Made by a program: the position numbers and the translations under genes. A DNA stretch of 64,000 bases, from NCBI RefSeq assembly GCF_001439785.1, contig NZ_JYLI01000006.1:62001-126000 (forward strand), read 5' to 3'. Below are positions 57,259-64,000 of the stretch, one piece after another. The notes beneath the pieces are model-generated. The model searched no databases, was not told the origin of the DNA, and saw only the letters and a program-made list of their open reading frames with translations. Source of the DNA: Pseudomonas poae. Lineage in GTDB: Bacteria; Pseudomonadota; Gammaproteobacteria; Pseudomonadales; Pseudomonadaceae. How positions within the stretch are numbered: the stretch's first letter is position 1; every line of letters starts with the position of its first letter.

Positions 57259-57287
57259 TAGGCTGTTTCTTGTCAGGAAACAGCCTA
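57259..57287. terminator. Perfect hairpin between muramidase and small exported protein genes
   Basis: TAGGCTGTTTC-TTGTCAG-GAAACAGCCTA, eleven perfect pairs, ten bases after the muramidase stop. There is no T-run after it, so it may be a weak terminator or a messenger-stabilising structure. Confidence 0.5.
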
Positions 57288-57381
57288 TGGACAACCCCCA
57301 ATCACCTTGTTAGCGTCCGCCAGCTTCTTGTTCATGGCATGGCAAATGTGCGCAATTGATAGTGAATTGGGGAAAAACAGG

Positions 57382-57972
57382 ATGATCCGTTTTCTGGTGG
57401 TGGGTGTGTTGTCGTTATGCGCCATGGGCCCTGCCTTGGCGGGTCCGGTGCAGGTGCATTCGGGTAGATACGAAGGTTTGATGCTGGCCGTGACGCCGCA
57501 GCATGAGATTGAGGGCTATTACGCCGAGCAAATGGGCGAGGGCGTGACGCGCAGTTGCGCGTTCTACCTGCAAGGCAAGGCTGAAGCGCTGACTACCTGG
57601 CTCGATGCCGTCTACCCCGGGAGCGTGGCGCCGTCAGCCGAGGGTGTGACGCTGACTGTGGAGCAGGGCCGTCAGCATCCCGGTTGCATGAATGTGTTGA
57701 TGCCCGAGATTGCCACCGGTCTGGACTTGAGTGAGACTGCCGATACGAAGTGGATCGGTCTGGTGACCGTGTCGGCCGACAAGGCCTACCTGCTTGAAGC
57801 GCCGGGCGCTGCGGCCGCCAAACGGCCTTATATCGTCAAGCATGATGTGGTGGGTGTGCTGGCCTTCAAGGATGGCTGGGCTCAGGTTGAGTTCACCAAT
57901 GCCAGGGATCGCACGTACACCGGCTGGATCAGCCAGGATCAGTACGCCCGGTTAACCCTACCCAAAAGCTGA
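57382..57972 (+). CDS. Small exported protein of unknown function, candidate immunity protein
   Basis: A 196-residue protein with a clear Sec signal peptide (MIRFLVVGVLSLCAMGPALA, cleavage before GPVQ), so periplasmic. The mature part has two cysteines (TRSCAFYL and HPGCMNVL) that could form a disulfide. The C-terminal region, KRPYIVKHDVVGVLAFKDGWAQVEF and YTGWISQDQ, looks like a bacterial SH3 fold. No family recognised with certainty. It lies 132 bases after a muramidase lacking a signal peptide; periplasmic location is what an inhibitor of that enzyme would need. The ATG at 57382 follows an A-rich purine stretch (GGGGAAAAACAGG). Confidence 0.7.
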   Translation: MIRFLVVGVLSLCAMGPALAGPVQVHSGRYEGLMLAVTPQHEIEGYYAEQMGEGVTRSCAFYLQGKAEALTTWLDAVYPGSVAPSAEGVTLTVEQGRQHPGCMNVLMPEIATGLDLSETADTKWIGLVTVSADKAYLLEAPGAAAAKRPYIVKHDVVGVLAFKDGWAQVEFTNARDRTYTGWISQDQYARLTLPKS

Positions 57973-57994
57973 TCCTGCTTGTGGTCGCGGGCCG

Positions 57995-58026
57995 TTGTAG
58001 CGAGCGGGGCAAGCCCGCTCGCCACA
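57995..58026. repeat. Single REP palindrome
   Basis: TAGCGAGCGGGGCAAGCCCG followed by CTCGCCACAAG forms a GC-rich palindrome in the gap between two convergent genes. It may also end transcription from both sides. Confidence 0.65.
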
Positions 58027-58081
58027 AGTGTGATCCCGCATTTGTGTCAACCAATGATCGTGCTGGTCAGCATCGCCGCCA

Positions 58082-58834
58082 TCAGTCCGCAGGGGCATTG
58101 GCGGCGGGGCGTCCGGTGTACAGCTGAATAATGCTGTCTATTTCTCCGGATTTCTTCATGTGCTGCAACGTGCGCAGAATCTGTTGCACTGGCACGTCCG
58201 GGGCATTGCGCACCATGCACCTGAGGTCTTGCTCTTCAATCGTTGCTACCTTATGCAAGCGTTGCCCAACCGGGACTTTCTGATTGAAGCGATCCACGAT
58301 CCATTCATTCATCACCGCATAGTGGAAGCGTCCGGCCACCAGCTTTTGCAACACTTGTTCCTCACTGCGGGCATCGTCGCGGCTGAGCTGGCCGCTGGCA
58401 AACAGCAGGTCGAGCAGGGGGTAGCGGTAGTTGAGCACCGTGCCGATCGGCTGCGCGGCCAGTTCGTCCACCTTGACCGGCAGGCTGCTGACGCTGACCA
58501 GCACATCTCGCTGCACCATCAGTGGCACGCTCCAGCTGTAGTTGCCTGACAGGTCGTTGACCCAGGCCTGGGCCACGTGACAGCGCACATCAATGTCGCC
58601 ATGGGCCATGGCCGCGGCAATCCGCACCCGCGACAGCACATGAAAACTGACCGGGCGACCCACTTGGGTGGCCAAGCTCGACATGAGGTCATACAAAATT
58701 CCCTGGGTGGGCACGCCGCCGTCCACTTGTACCATCGGCATCGCCAAGCTGTCGGAAACCGAGAAACGCAGCGGCGCAGGGGCCGCCAGGGTGGCCGTGG
58801 CTATCATCCATAAAGCGCCCAGAACTACGCGCAT
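58082..58834 (-). CDS. Periplasmic substrate-binding protein, family 3 (orphan)
   Basis: A 250-residue exported protein with a short signal peptide (MRVVLGALWMIATATLAAPA). The rest matches amino-acid-type binding proteins: APLRFSVSDSLAMPM, ILYDLMSSLATQVG, DIDVRCHVAQAWV, LQKLVAGRFHYAVMNEW and a C-terminal MKKSGEIDSIIQLY. No permease or ATPase gene is nearby, so it may serve a distant transporter or a sensory function. Convergent with the small exported protein gene and divergent from dnaX. Confidence 0.82.
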   Translation of the reverse strand: MRVVLGALWMIATATLAAPAPLRFSVSDSLAMPMVQVDGGVPTQGILYDLMSSLATQVGRPVSFHVLSRVRIAAAMAHGDIDVRCHVAQAWVNDLSGNYSWSVPLMVQRDVLVSVSSLPVKVDELAAQPIGTVLNYRYPLLDLLFASGQLSRDDARSEEQVLQKLVAGRFHYAVMNEWIVDRFNQKVPVGQRLHKVATIEEQDLRCMVRNAPDVPVQQILRTLQHMKKSGEIDSIIQLYTGRPAANAPAD

Positions 58835-58967
58835 ATACCCTCCATGTTAAGGCCTTCGAGAGGCTGTTGAGCACAGCTTAGTCAGATTAGGCGAGCGTGC
58901 CGGATGCAATTTCCCCCTTGCTCCGCTAGCATTACCGGCTTCCGCTTCCCAGTTGCGACGGTTTTCG

Positions 58968-60986
58968 ATGAGTTATCAGGTTCTTGCACGTAAATGGCGC
59001 CCGCGCTCGTTCCGCGAAATGGTCGGCCAGACCCATGTGCTCAAGGCTCTGATCAATGCCTTGGACAGCCAGCGGCTGCACCATGCCTACCTGTTCACCG
59101 GTACGCGGGGGGTGGGCAAGACCACTATCGCGCGCATCATCGCCAAATGCCTGAACTGTGAAACCGGTATCACTTCGACGCCCTGCGGCACCTGCTCGGT
59201 GTGCAAGGAAATCGACGAAGGGCGCTTCGTCGACCTGATCGAGATCGACGCCGCCAGCCGCACCAAGGTCGAAGACACCCGCGAACTGCTCGACAACGTG
59301 CAGTACGCCCCCAGCCGTGGCCGCTTCAAGGTCTACCTGATCGACGAAGTGCACATGCTGTCCAGCCATTCCTTCAACGCGCTGTTGAAAACCCTGGAAG
59401 AGCCGCCGCCCTACGTCAAATTCATCCTCGCCACCACCGACCCGCAGAAACTTCCTGCGACTATTTTGTCGCGCTGCCTGCAGTTCTCCCTGAAAAACAT
59501 GACCCCGGAGCGCGTGGTCGAGCATCTGACCCATGTGCTGGGCGTGGAGAACGTGCCGTTCGAGGACGACGCACTGTGGCTGCTTGGCCGCGCCGCCGAT
59601 GGCTCGATGCGCGACGCGATGAGCCTCACCGACCAGGCCATCGCCTTCGGTGAAGGCAAGGTCATGGCCGCCGATGTACGCGCCATGCTCGGCACCCTCG
59701 ACCATGGCCAAGTGTTCGACGTGCTGCACGCGCTGATCGAGGGCGACGCCAAGGCGTTGCTCGAAGCCGTGCGCCACTTGTCGGAGCAGGGCCCGGACTG
59801 GAACGGCGTGCTCTCGGAAATACTCAATGTGCTGCACCGTGTCGCCATCGCCCAGGCGCTGCCTGAAGGCGTCGACAACGGCCATGGCGACCGCGACCGC
59901 GTGCTCGCCCTGGCCCAGGCGCTGCCGGCCGAAGATGTGCAGTTCTATTACCAGATGGGCCTGATCGGCCGTCGTGACCTGCCGCTGGCGCCGGATCCGC
60001 GCGGTGGCTTCGAGATGGTGCTGCTGCGCATGCTGGCCTTTCGGCCCGCCGATACGGCCGACGCGCCGAGGCAGCCGCTAAAGCCAGTGGGGATCAGCCA
60101 GGCCACAGTTGATTCCGCCAAACCCGTGGCGGTTGCAGCGCTAGTGACTGCACCTGTTGTGCCAGCACCGGAGCCGGCACCGGTCGTGGTCGAGCCTGAG
60201 CCTGAGCCCGCGGCGGTCGTCGATCTGCCCTGGAACGAGCCGGTTGCCGCCGAGCCCGAGCCCGAACAGCAGCCCGCCGTGGAGCCCGTGCTGGAAACCA
60301 CCGGCGAGCAGCCCGAGCTGACGCCGATGCCCACGCCGACCCCCGACAGCGTGGTGCCGGATGCCCCCGAGTGGGTGTCTGCGCCAGTGCCCGAGCCGAC
60401 CGTTGCGCAGGTTGAGGCCGCCGTTCCGGCTATCGACCTCGACGACGAACCGCCGCTCGACGAAGATTACATCGAGCCCGATATGGATTCGGCCTACAGC
60501 TACCTGGACGAACTGGCCAGCGAACACATTGCCGAACCGGCACCGGAGCCCGAAGCGGAACCCGCCGCAGCCCCGGCCACCGGGCTGGCGTTGCAATGGC
60601 TGGAGTTGTTCCCGAAACTGCCGATTTCCGGCATGACCGGCAGCATCGCCGCCAATTGCACCCTGATCGCCATCGACGGCGACCACTGGCTGCTGCACCT
60701 GGACCCGGCCCACAGCGCCCTGTTCAACGCGACCCAGCAGCGCCGGCTCAACGATGCGCTCAACCAGTACCACGGGCGCACGCTGACCATCGCCATCGAG
60801 CTGATCAAGCCCGAGCAGGAAACCCCGGCCCAGGCCGCGACCCGTCGGCGCATCAACCGCCAGCGCGATGCGGAACACTCGATCCAGGCCGATCCGCTCA
60901 TCCAGCAGATGATGCAGCAGTTCGGTGCGGTGGTGCGTCACGATACTATTGAACCTGTCGAGGCTCCGGTGACCCAAGCGTCATGA
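58968..60986 (+). CDS. dnaX: DNA polymerase III subunit tau (and gamma)
   Basis: Clamp-loader ATPase, 672 residues. The AAA+ domain at 1-220 has GTRGVGKTTIARIIAKCL (Walker A), the zinc module CETGITSTPCGTCSVC, LIDEVHMLS (Walker B), and SRCLQF (arginine finger SRC). Domain III runs to about 365. A long Pro/Glu-rich linker follows (about 380-530), then the tau-specific C-terminal domain (LQWLELFPKLPISGMTGSIA). No A-rich slippery heptamer like that of E. coli was seen, so gamma formation, if any, would need another mechanism. Start MSYQVLARKWRPRSF is the family standard. Followed 47 bases later by ybaB. Confidence 0.95.
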   Translation: MSYQVLARKWRPRSFREMVGQTHVLKALINALDSQRLHHAYLFTGTRGVGKTTIARIIAKCLNCETGITSTPCGTCSVCKEIDEGRFVDLIEIDAASRTKVEDTRELLDNVQYAPSRGRFKVYLIDEVHMLSSHSFNALLKTLEEPPPYVKFILATTDPQKLPATILSRCLQFSLKNMTPERVVEHLTHVLGVENVPFEDDALWLLGRAADGSMRDAMSLTDQAIAFGEGKVMAADVRAMLGTLDHGQVFDVLHALIEGDAKALLEAVRHLSEQGPDWNGVLSEILNVLHRVAIAQALPEGVDNGHGDRDRVLALAQALPAEDVQFYYQMGLIGRRDLPLAPDPRGGFEMVLLRMLAFRPADTADAPRQPLKPVGISQATVDSAKPVAVAALVTAPVVPAPEPAPVVVEPEPEPAAVVDLPWNEPVAAEPEPEQQPAVEPVLETTGEQPELTPMPTPTPDSVVPDAPEWVSAPVPEPTVAQVEAAVPAIDLDDEPPLDEDYIEPDMDSAYSYLDELASEHIAEPAPEPEAEPAAAPATGLALQWLELFPKLPISGMTGSIAANCTLIAIDGDHWLLHLDPAHSALFNATQQRRLNDALNQYHGRTLTIAIELIKPEQETPAQAATRRRINRQRDAEHSIQADPLIQQMMQQFGAVVRHDTIEPVEAPVTQAS

Positions 60987-61033
60987 CACCGGGCTGTTAA
61001 CTGAATGATCCACGTACTTTTGAGGTGATTCCC

Positions 61034-61372
61034 ATGATGAAAGGTGGCATGGCCGGCCTGATGAAGCAGGCGCAGCAAATGCAGGAAAAGATGGCCAAGA
61101 TGCAGGAAGAACTGGCCAATGCCGAAGTCACCGGCAAGGCGGGTGGCGATATGGTCAGCGTGGTGATGACCGGTCGTCACGACATCAAGCGCGTGAGCAT
61201 CGACCCAAGCGTGCTGCCGGGCGTGGGCGAAGATGACCTGGAAATGCTCGAAGCGCTGTTTGCCTCGGCCGTCAACGACGCCGTGCGCAAGATCGAAGCC
61301 AACAGCCAGGACAAAATGTCCGGCATGACCGCCGGCATGCAGATGCCGCCGGGGATGAAGCTGCCGTTCTGA
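61034..61372 (+). CDS. ybaB: YbaB/EbfC family nucleoid-associated protein
   Basis: A 112-residue DNA-binding protein. Methionine-rich N-terminus ([20 protein letters not shown]), central [14 protein letters not shown] and a C-terminal MPPGMKLPF, all typical of YbaB/EbfC. GAGGTGA precedes the ATG. In the conserved dnaX-ybaB-recR order; a CurA-like reductase gene is inserted between ybaB and recR here. Confidence 0.95.
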   Translation: MMKGGMAGLMKQAQQMQEKMAKMQEELANAEVTGKAGGDMVSVVMTGRHDIKRVSIDPSVLPGVGEDDLEMLEALFASAVNDAVRKIEANSQDKMSGMTAGMQMPPGMKLPF

Positions 61373-61395
61373 TCGGTCAGCTTTGGCTGTACTTC

Positions 61396-61424
61396 AAATG
61401 CCAGGCCTTGCGCCTGGCATTTTT
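61396..61424 (+). terminator. Intrinsic terminator after ybaB
   Basis: AAATGCCAGG-CCTTGCG-CCTGGCATTT followed by TTG begins 24 bases after the ybaB stop. It separates dnaX-ybaB from the downstream reductase and recR genes. Confidence 0.88.
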
Positions 61425-61505
61425 GTTTATGCCGATCCGATCGAACCCCGGCACCACGCGTGCGGTCTGCACCCTATACCGATGATTTCGATAAGGAGCA
61501 CCCCG

Positions 61506-62540
61506 ATGTCTCAAGAACCGACTCTCAACCAGCGCATCGTCCTGGTTTCGCGCCCCCAGGGCGCCCCGACGCCGGAAAACTTCCGCCTGGAGCGGGTGAC
61601 CCTGCCGGAGCTGGCTGACGGCCAGGTGTTGCTCAAGACGCTGTACCTGTCCCTCGACCCCTACATGCGTGGTCGCATGAGTGACGCGCCGTCCTACGCG
61701 GCGCCGGTGGAAATCGACGAGGTGATGACCGGCGGCGCTGTCAGCCGTGTCGAGCAATCGCGCAATCCAAAATTCGAAGTGGGCGACCTGGTGGTCGGTT
61801 CCACGGGCTGGCAGAGCCACAGCATTTCCGATGGTCGTAACCTGATGCCGGTGCCCAACGGCCTGGCCAGTCCTTCGATGGCGCTGGGTGTGCTGGGCAT
61901 GCCGGGCATGACCGCCTACATGGGCCTGATGGATATCGGCCAGCCCAAGGCCGGGGAAACCCTGGTGGTGGCGGCGGCCTCTGGCGCGGTGGGCTCGGTG
62001 GTGGGGCAGGTGGCCAAGCTCAAGGGGCTGCGCGTGGTCGGCATCGCCGGCGGTGCAGACAAGTGCCGTTACGTGGTGGACGAGCTGGGCTTTGACGCCT
62101 GCGTCGACCACAAGAGCGAGAACTTCGCCAGCGAATTGGCCGCAGCCTGCTCCAACGGCGTGGATATTTATTACGAAAACGTCGGCGGCAAGGTGTTCGA
62201 TGCGGTGCTGCCGTTGCTCAATCCCAAGGCGCGCATTCCCCTGTGTGGTCTGATTGCCGGCTACAACGCCAACGAAACCCCTACTGGCCCTGATCGCATG
62301 CCGGCGCTGCAACGCACCCTGCTGACCAAGCGCGCGCGTATCCAGGGCTTTATCGTGTTCGACGACTATGGCGATCGCCAGCCGGAATTCCTCAGCGCCA
62401 TGGCGCCGTGGGTGCGCGAGGGCAAGATCAAGTTCCGCGAGGACGTGGTCGACGGCCTGGAACAGGCACCCGAGGCGTTTATCGGTTTGCTCGAAGGGCG
62501 CAACTTCGGCAAGTTGGTGGTACGCGTCGCCCAGGATTGA
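61506..62540 (+). CDS. NADP-dependent oxidoreductase, CurA/LTB4-dehydrogenase-like MDR family
   Basis: A 344-residue zinc-independent medium-chain reductase expected to reduce activated double bonds of enones or enals with NADPH. Motifs: LYLSLDPYMRGRMSD, the nucleotide loop AAASGAVGSVVGQVAKLKG, GGADKCRYVVDELG, and YYENVGGKVFDAVLPLL. Cytoplasmic. ATG at 61506 follows AAGGAGCA. It lies between ybaB and recR but is bounded upstream by a terminator. Substrate unknown. Confidence 0.9.
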   Translation: MSQEPTLNQRIVLVSRPQGAPTPENFRLERVTLPELADGQVLLKTLYLSLDPYMRGRMSDAPSYAAPVEIDEVMTGGAVSRVEQSRNPKFEVGDLVVGSTGWQSHSISDGRNLMPVPNGLASPSMALGVLGMPGMTAYMGLMDIGQPKAGETLVVAAASGAVGSVVGQVAKLKGLRVVGIAGGADKCRYVVDELGFDACVDHKSENFASELAAACSNGVDIYYENVGGKVFDAVLPLLNPKARIPLCGLIAGYNANETPTGPDRMPALQRTLLTKRARIQGFIVFDDYGDRQPEFLSAMAPWVREGKIKFREDVVDGLEQAPEAFIGLLEGRNFGKLVVRVAQD

Positions 62541-62606
62541 GCATTTGACGCTAATCCGAGGCGCGGGTATAAACCGCGTCTCGTTGTTTTGTCGGACCCT
62601 TCGCCC

Positions 62607-63209
62607 ATGAGCTTCAGCCCCCTGATTCGCCAACTGATCGATGGCCTGCGCACTTTGCCGGGCGTCGGCCAGAAAACCGCCCAGCGCATGGCGCTGCAAC
62701 TGCTGGAGCGTGATCGCAGCGGTGGTATCCGTCTGGCCCAGGCCCTGAGTCAGGCCATGGAAGGCGTAGGCCATTGCCGTCAGTGCCGCACCCTTACCGA
62801 AGAAGAACTCTGCCCGCAATGCGCCGACCCGCGCCGCGACGACACTTTGTTGTGCGTGGTGGAAGGGCCCATGGACGTGTACGCGGTGGAGCAGACCGGC
62901 TATCGCGGTCGTTACTTCGTGCTCAAGGGCCATCTGTCGCCGCTGGACGGCCTGGGACCGGAGGCCATCGGCATTCCACAACTGGTGACGCGCATCCAGG
63001 AGCAGGGCACGTTTACCGAAGTGATCCTGGCCACCAACCCGACTGTGGAAGGCGAGGCCACTGCCCATTACATCGCGCAGCTGCTGACCAACAAAGGTCT
63101 GATCACCTCGCGCATCGCCCACGGCGTACCGCTGGGTGGCGAGTTGGAGCTGGTGGACGGCGGCACCCTGGCCCACTCGTTCGCCGGCCGCAAGCCCATC
63201 GCGCTCTAA
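62607..63209 (+). CDS. recR: Recombination protein RecR
   Basis: A 200-residue recombination mediator working with RecF and RecO in gap repair. Helix-hairpin-helix [19 protein letters not shown] (about 17-35), zinc finger [16 protein letters not shown] (57-72), Toprim domain [18 protein letters not shown], and the C-terminal region with [20 protein letters not shown]. Length and start are standard. Followed by a REP doublet. Confidence 0.96.
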   Translation: MSFSPLIRQLIDGLRTLPGVGQKTAQRMALQLLERDRSGGIRLAQALSQAMEGVGHCRQCRTLTEEELCPQCADPRRDDTLLCVVEGPMDVYAVEQTGYRGRYFVLKGHLSPLDGLGPEAIGIPQLVTRIQEQGTFTEVILATNPTVEGEATAHYIAQLLTNKGLITSRIAHGVPLGGELELVDGGTLAHSFAGRKPIAL

Positions 63210-63230
63210 AACACAACACACTGCAACGCT

Positions 63231-63443
63231 AGCGCTGTCGCGCAGCAAACCGGAGACTCTGTGGCGAGCGGGCTTGCCCCGCGTTGGGGTGCGAAGCGCC
63301 CCCACTCCAGAAAAACGCGGAGTACCTGATACGGCTCAGCGCCTGGTTTGGGGGCTGCTGCGCAGCCCAACGCAGGACAAGCCTGCTCGCCACAGGGAAT
63401 CTGCGCTTGATTGAACGGCATTGGGGCAAGCCCGCTCCCACAT
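63231..63443. repeat. Inverted REP doublet, copy 4 of 4
   Basis: AGCGCTGTCGCGCAGCAAAC leads into GTGGCGAGCGGGCTTGCCCC, the spacer string CCTGATACGGCTCAGCGCCT, GGGGCTGCTGCGCAGCCCAA and GACAAGCCTGCTCGCCACAG, then GGGGCAAGCCCGCTCCCACA. It is the copy nearest in sequence to 3749-3931 and fills the recR-apt gap between convergent genes. Confidence 0.85.
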
Positions 63444-63460
63444 GTTGTGTTGTGAAATGC

Positions 63461-64000
63461 CTACCTTTCAGTCAACGCAAACTGCGTCAGGCAGAACGTG
63501 GGAATCCCCATCGCTTCCAAACGCTGCGACCCACCCAGCTCCGGCAGATCAATGATCGCCGCCGCTTCAAAGATCTGCGCACCCATGCGTCGCACCAGGT
63601 TCGCCGCTGCAATCAGGGTGCCGCCAGTGGCGATCAGGTCATCGAACATCAGCACCGAGTCGCCTTCGCACAGGCTGTCGGCGTGCACTTCCAGAAAGGC
63701 CTCGCCGTATTCGGTCTGGTAACCCTCGGCCAGCACGTCGGCCGGCAGTTTGCCCTGCTTGCGGAACAGGATCAGCGGCTTGTTCAACTGGTAGGCGATG
63801 ATCGAGCCGATCAGAAAACCGCGCGCGTCCATCGCGCCGATGTGCGTGAACTCGGCCTCGACGTAGCGCTGGGCAAAGGTATCGGCCACCAGGCGCAAGG
63901 CGCGGGGCGATTGGAACAGTGGCGTGATGTCACGGAAAATCACCCCAGGCTTGGGGAAGTCGATGACAGGGCGGATCAGGGATTTGATGTCGAACGAATC
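63461..64000 (-). CDS. apt: Adenine phosphoribosyltransferase (start lies beyond the right edge)
   Basis: Purine-salvage enzyme making AMP from adenine and PRPP. 179 residues are visible, nearly the full family length, so only a few N-terminal residues are missing. Visible parts: [35 protein letters not shown] and the PRPP loop [17 protein letters not shown]. Convergent with recR. Confidence 0.95.
   Translation of the reverse strand, partial: DSFDIKSLIRPVIDFPKPGVIFRDITPLFQSPRALRLVADTFAQRYVEAEFTHIGAMDARGFLIGSIIAYQLNKPLILFRKQGKLPADVLAEGYQTEYGEAFLEVHADSLCEGDSVLMFDDLIATGGTLIAAANLVRRMGAQIFEAAAIIDLPELGGSQRLEAMGIPTFCLTQFALTER

Noticed and set aside
58968..60986. Programmed frameshift site for a gamma subunit in dnaX
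   Set aside because: No A-AAA-AAG type heptamer with a following hairpin was found; the few A-runs are in the AAA+ domain, too early for gamma.

Overview
The window is a high-GC (about 60% or a little more by eye) chromosomal segment of a fluorescent Pseudomonas, most likely the P. fluorescens group. Three things point there: the gene order nasS-nasT-narK-stk-nirB; the order pyrD-rmf-rlmL and the block xdhABC-guaD / smc-zipA-ligA / ffs / dnaX-ybaB-recR; and the many short palindromic REP doublets typical of that group. No tRNA, rRNA, prophage, insertion sequence or CRISPR array was seen. The only stable RNA recognised is the 4.5S SRP RNA.

Layout. (1) 1-5.75 kb, minus strand: nitrate assimilation. 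NasS (cytoplasmic nitrate sensor) and NasT (ANTAR antiterminator) precede narK, a PP2C-kinase fusion and nirB (cut by the left edge). Both narK and nirB have leaders in which hexaloop hairpins of the ANTAR-target type overlap or adjoin an intrinsic terminator. (2) 5.9-8.4 kb, plus strand: an isolated trio of a type III-type secretin, a HilA-like winged-helix protein and an IagB-like lytic transglycosylase. It looks like an orphan piece of an Inv/Mxi-Spa system. (3) 8.4-17.7 kb: housekeeping genes pyrD, rmf, rlmL, a membrane diguanylate cyclase, dacB and yggL. (4) 17.9-37.9 kb: an accessory catabolic region. It has two amine/amino-acid oxidases, two aldehyde dehydrogenases, a bicupin, a GNAT protein, two HAD hydrolases, a complete peptide/opine-type ABC importer, an M20 deacylase, a GhrA-like reductase, a GabT-like transaminase and an Lrp-type regulator. 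Together they suggest uptake, deacylation, oxidative deamination and aldehyde oxidation of an unidentified amine-containing compound. (5) 37.9-47.6 kb: purine salvage and catabolism, with a BenE-type permease, a GntR regulator, guaD, xdhC, xdhB, xdhA and a second GntR regulator. (6) 47.6-56.1 kb: smc, zipA, ligA, a conserved zinc-peptidase-like protein and ffs. (7) 56.3-58.8 kb: a muramidase without signal peptide next to a small exported protein (possible effector-immunity pair), and an orphan periplasmic binding protein. (8) 58.9-64 kb: dnaX, ybaB, a CurA-like reductase, recR and apt (cut by the right edge).

Intergenic space is rich in repeats. There are four copies of a 135-210 bp inverted REP doublet, several other REP doublets of two sequence types, and three copies of a roughly 130-330 bp structured unit that each adjoin a REP doublet at the same end. 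A frameshifted remnant of a small Pseudomonas-specific gene lies at 19.3 kb.

Product names rest on recognising conserved motifs in the translations; no database search was possible. Starts were chosen from ribosome-binding sites and family length.
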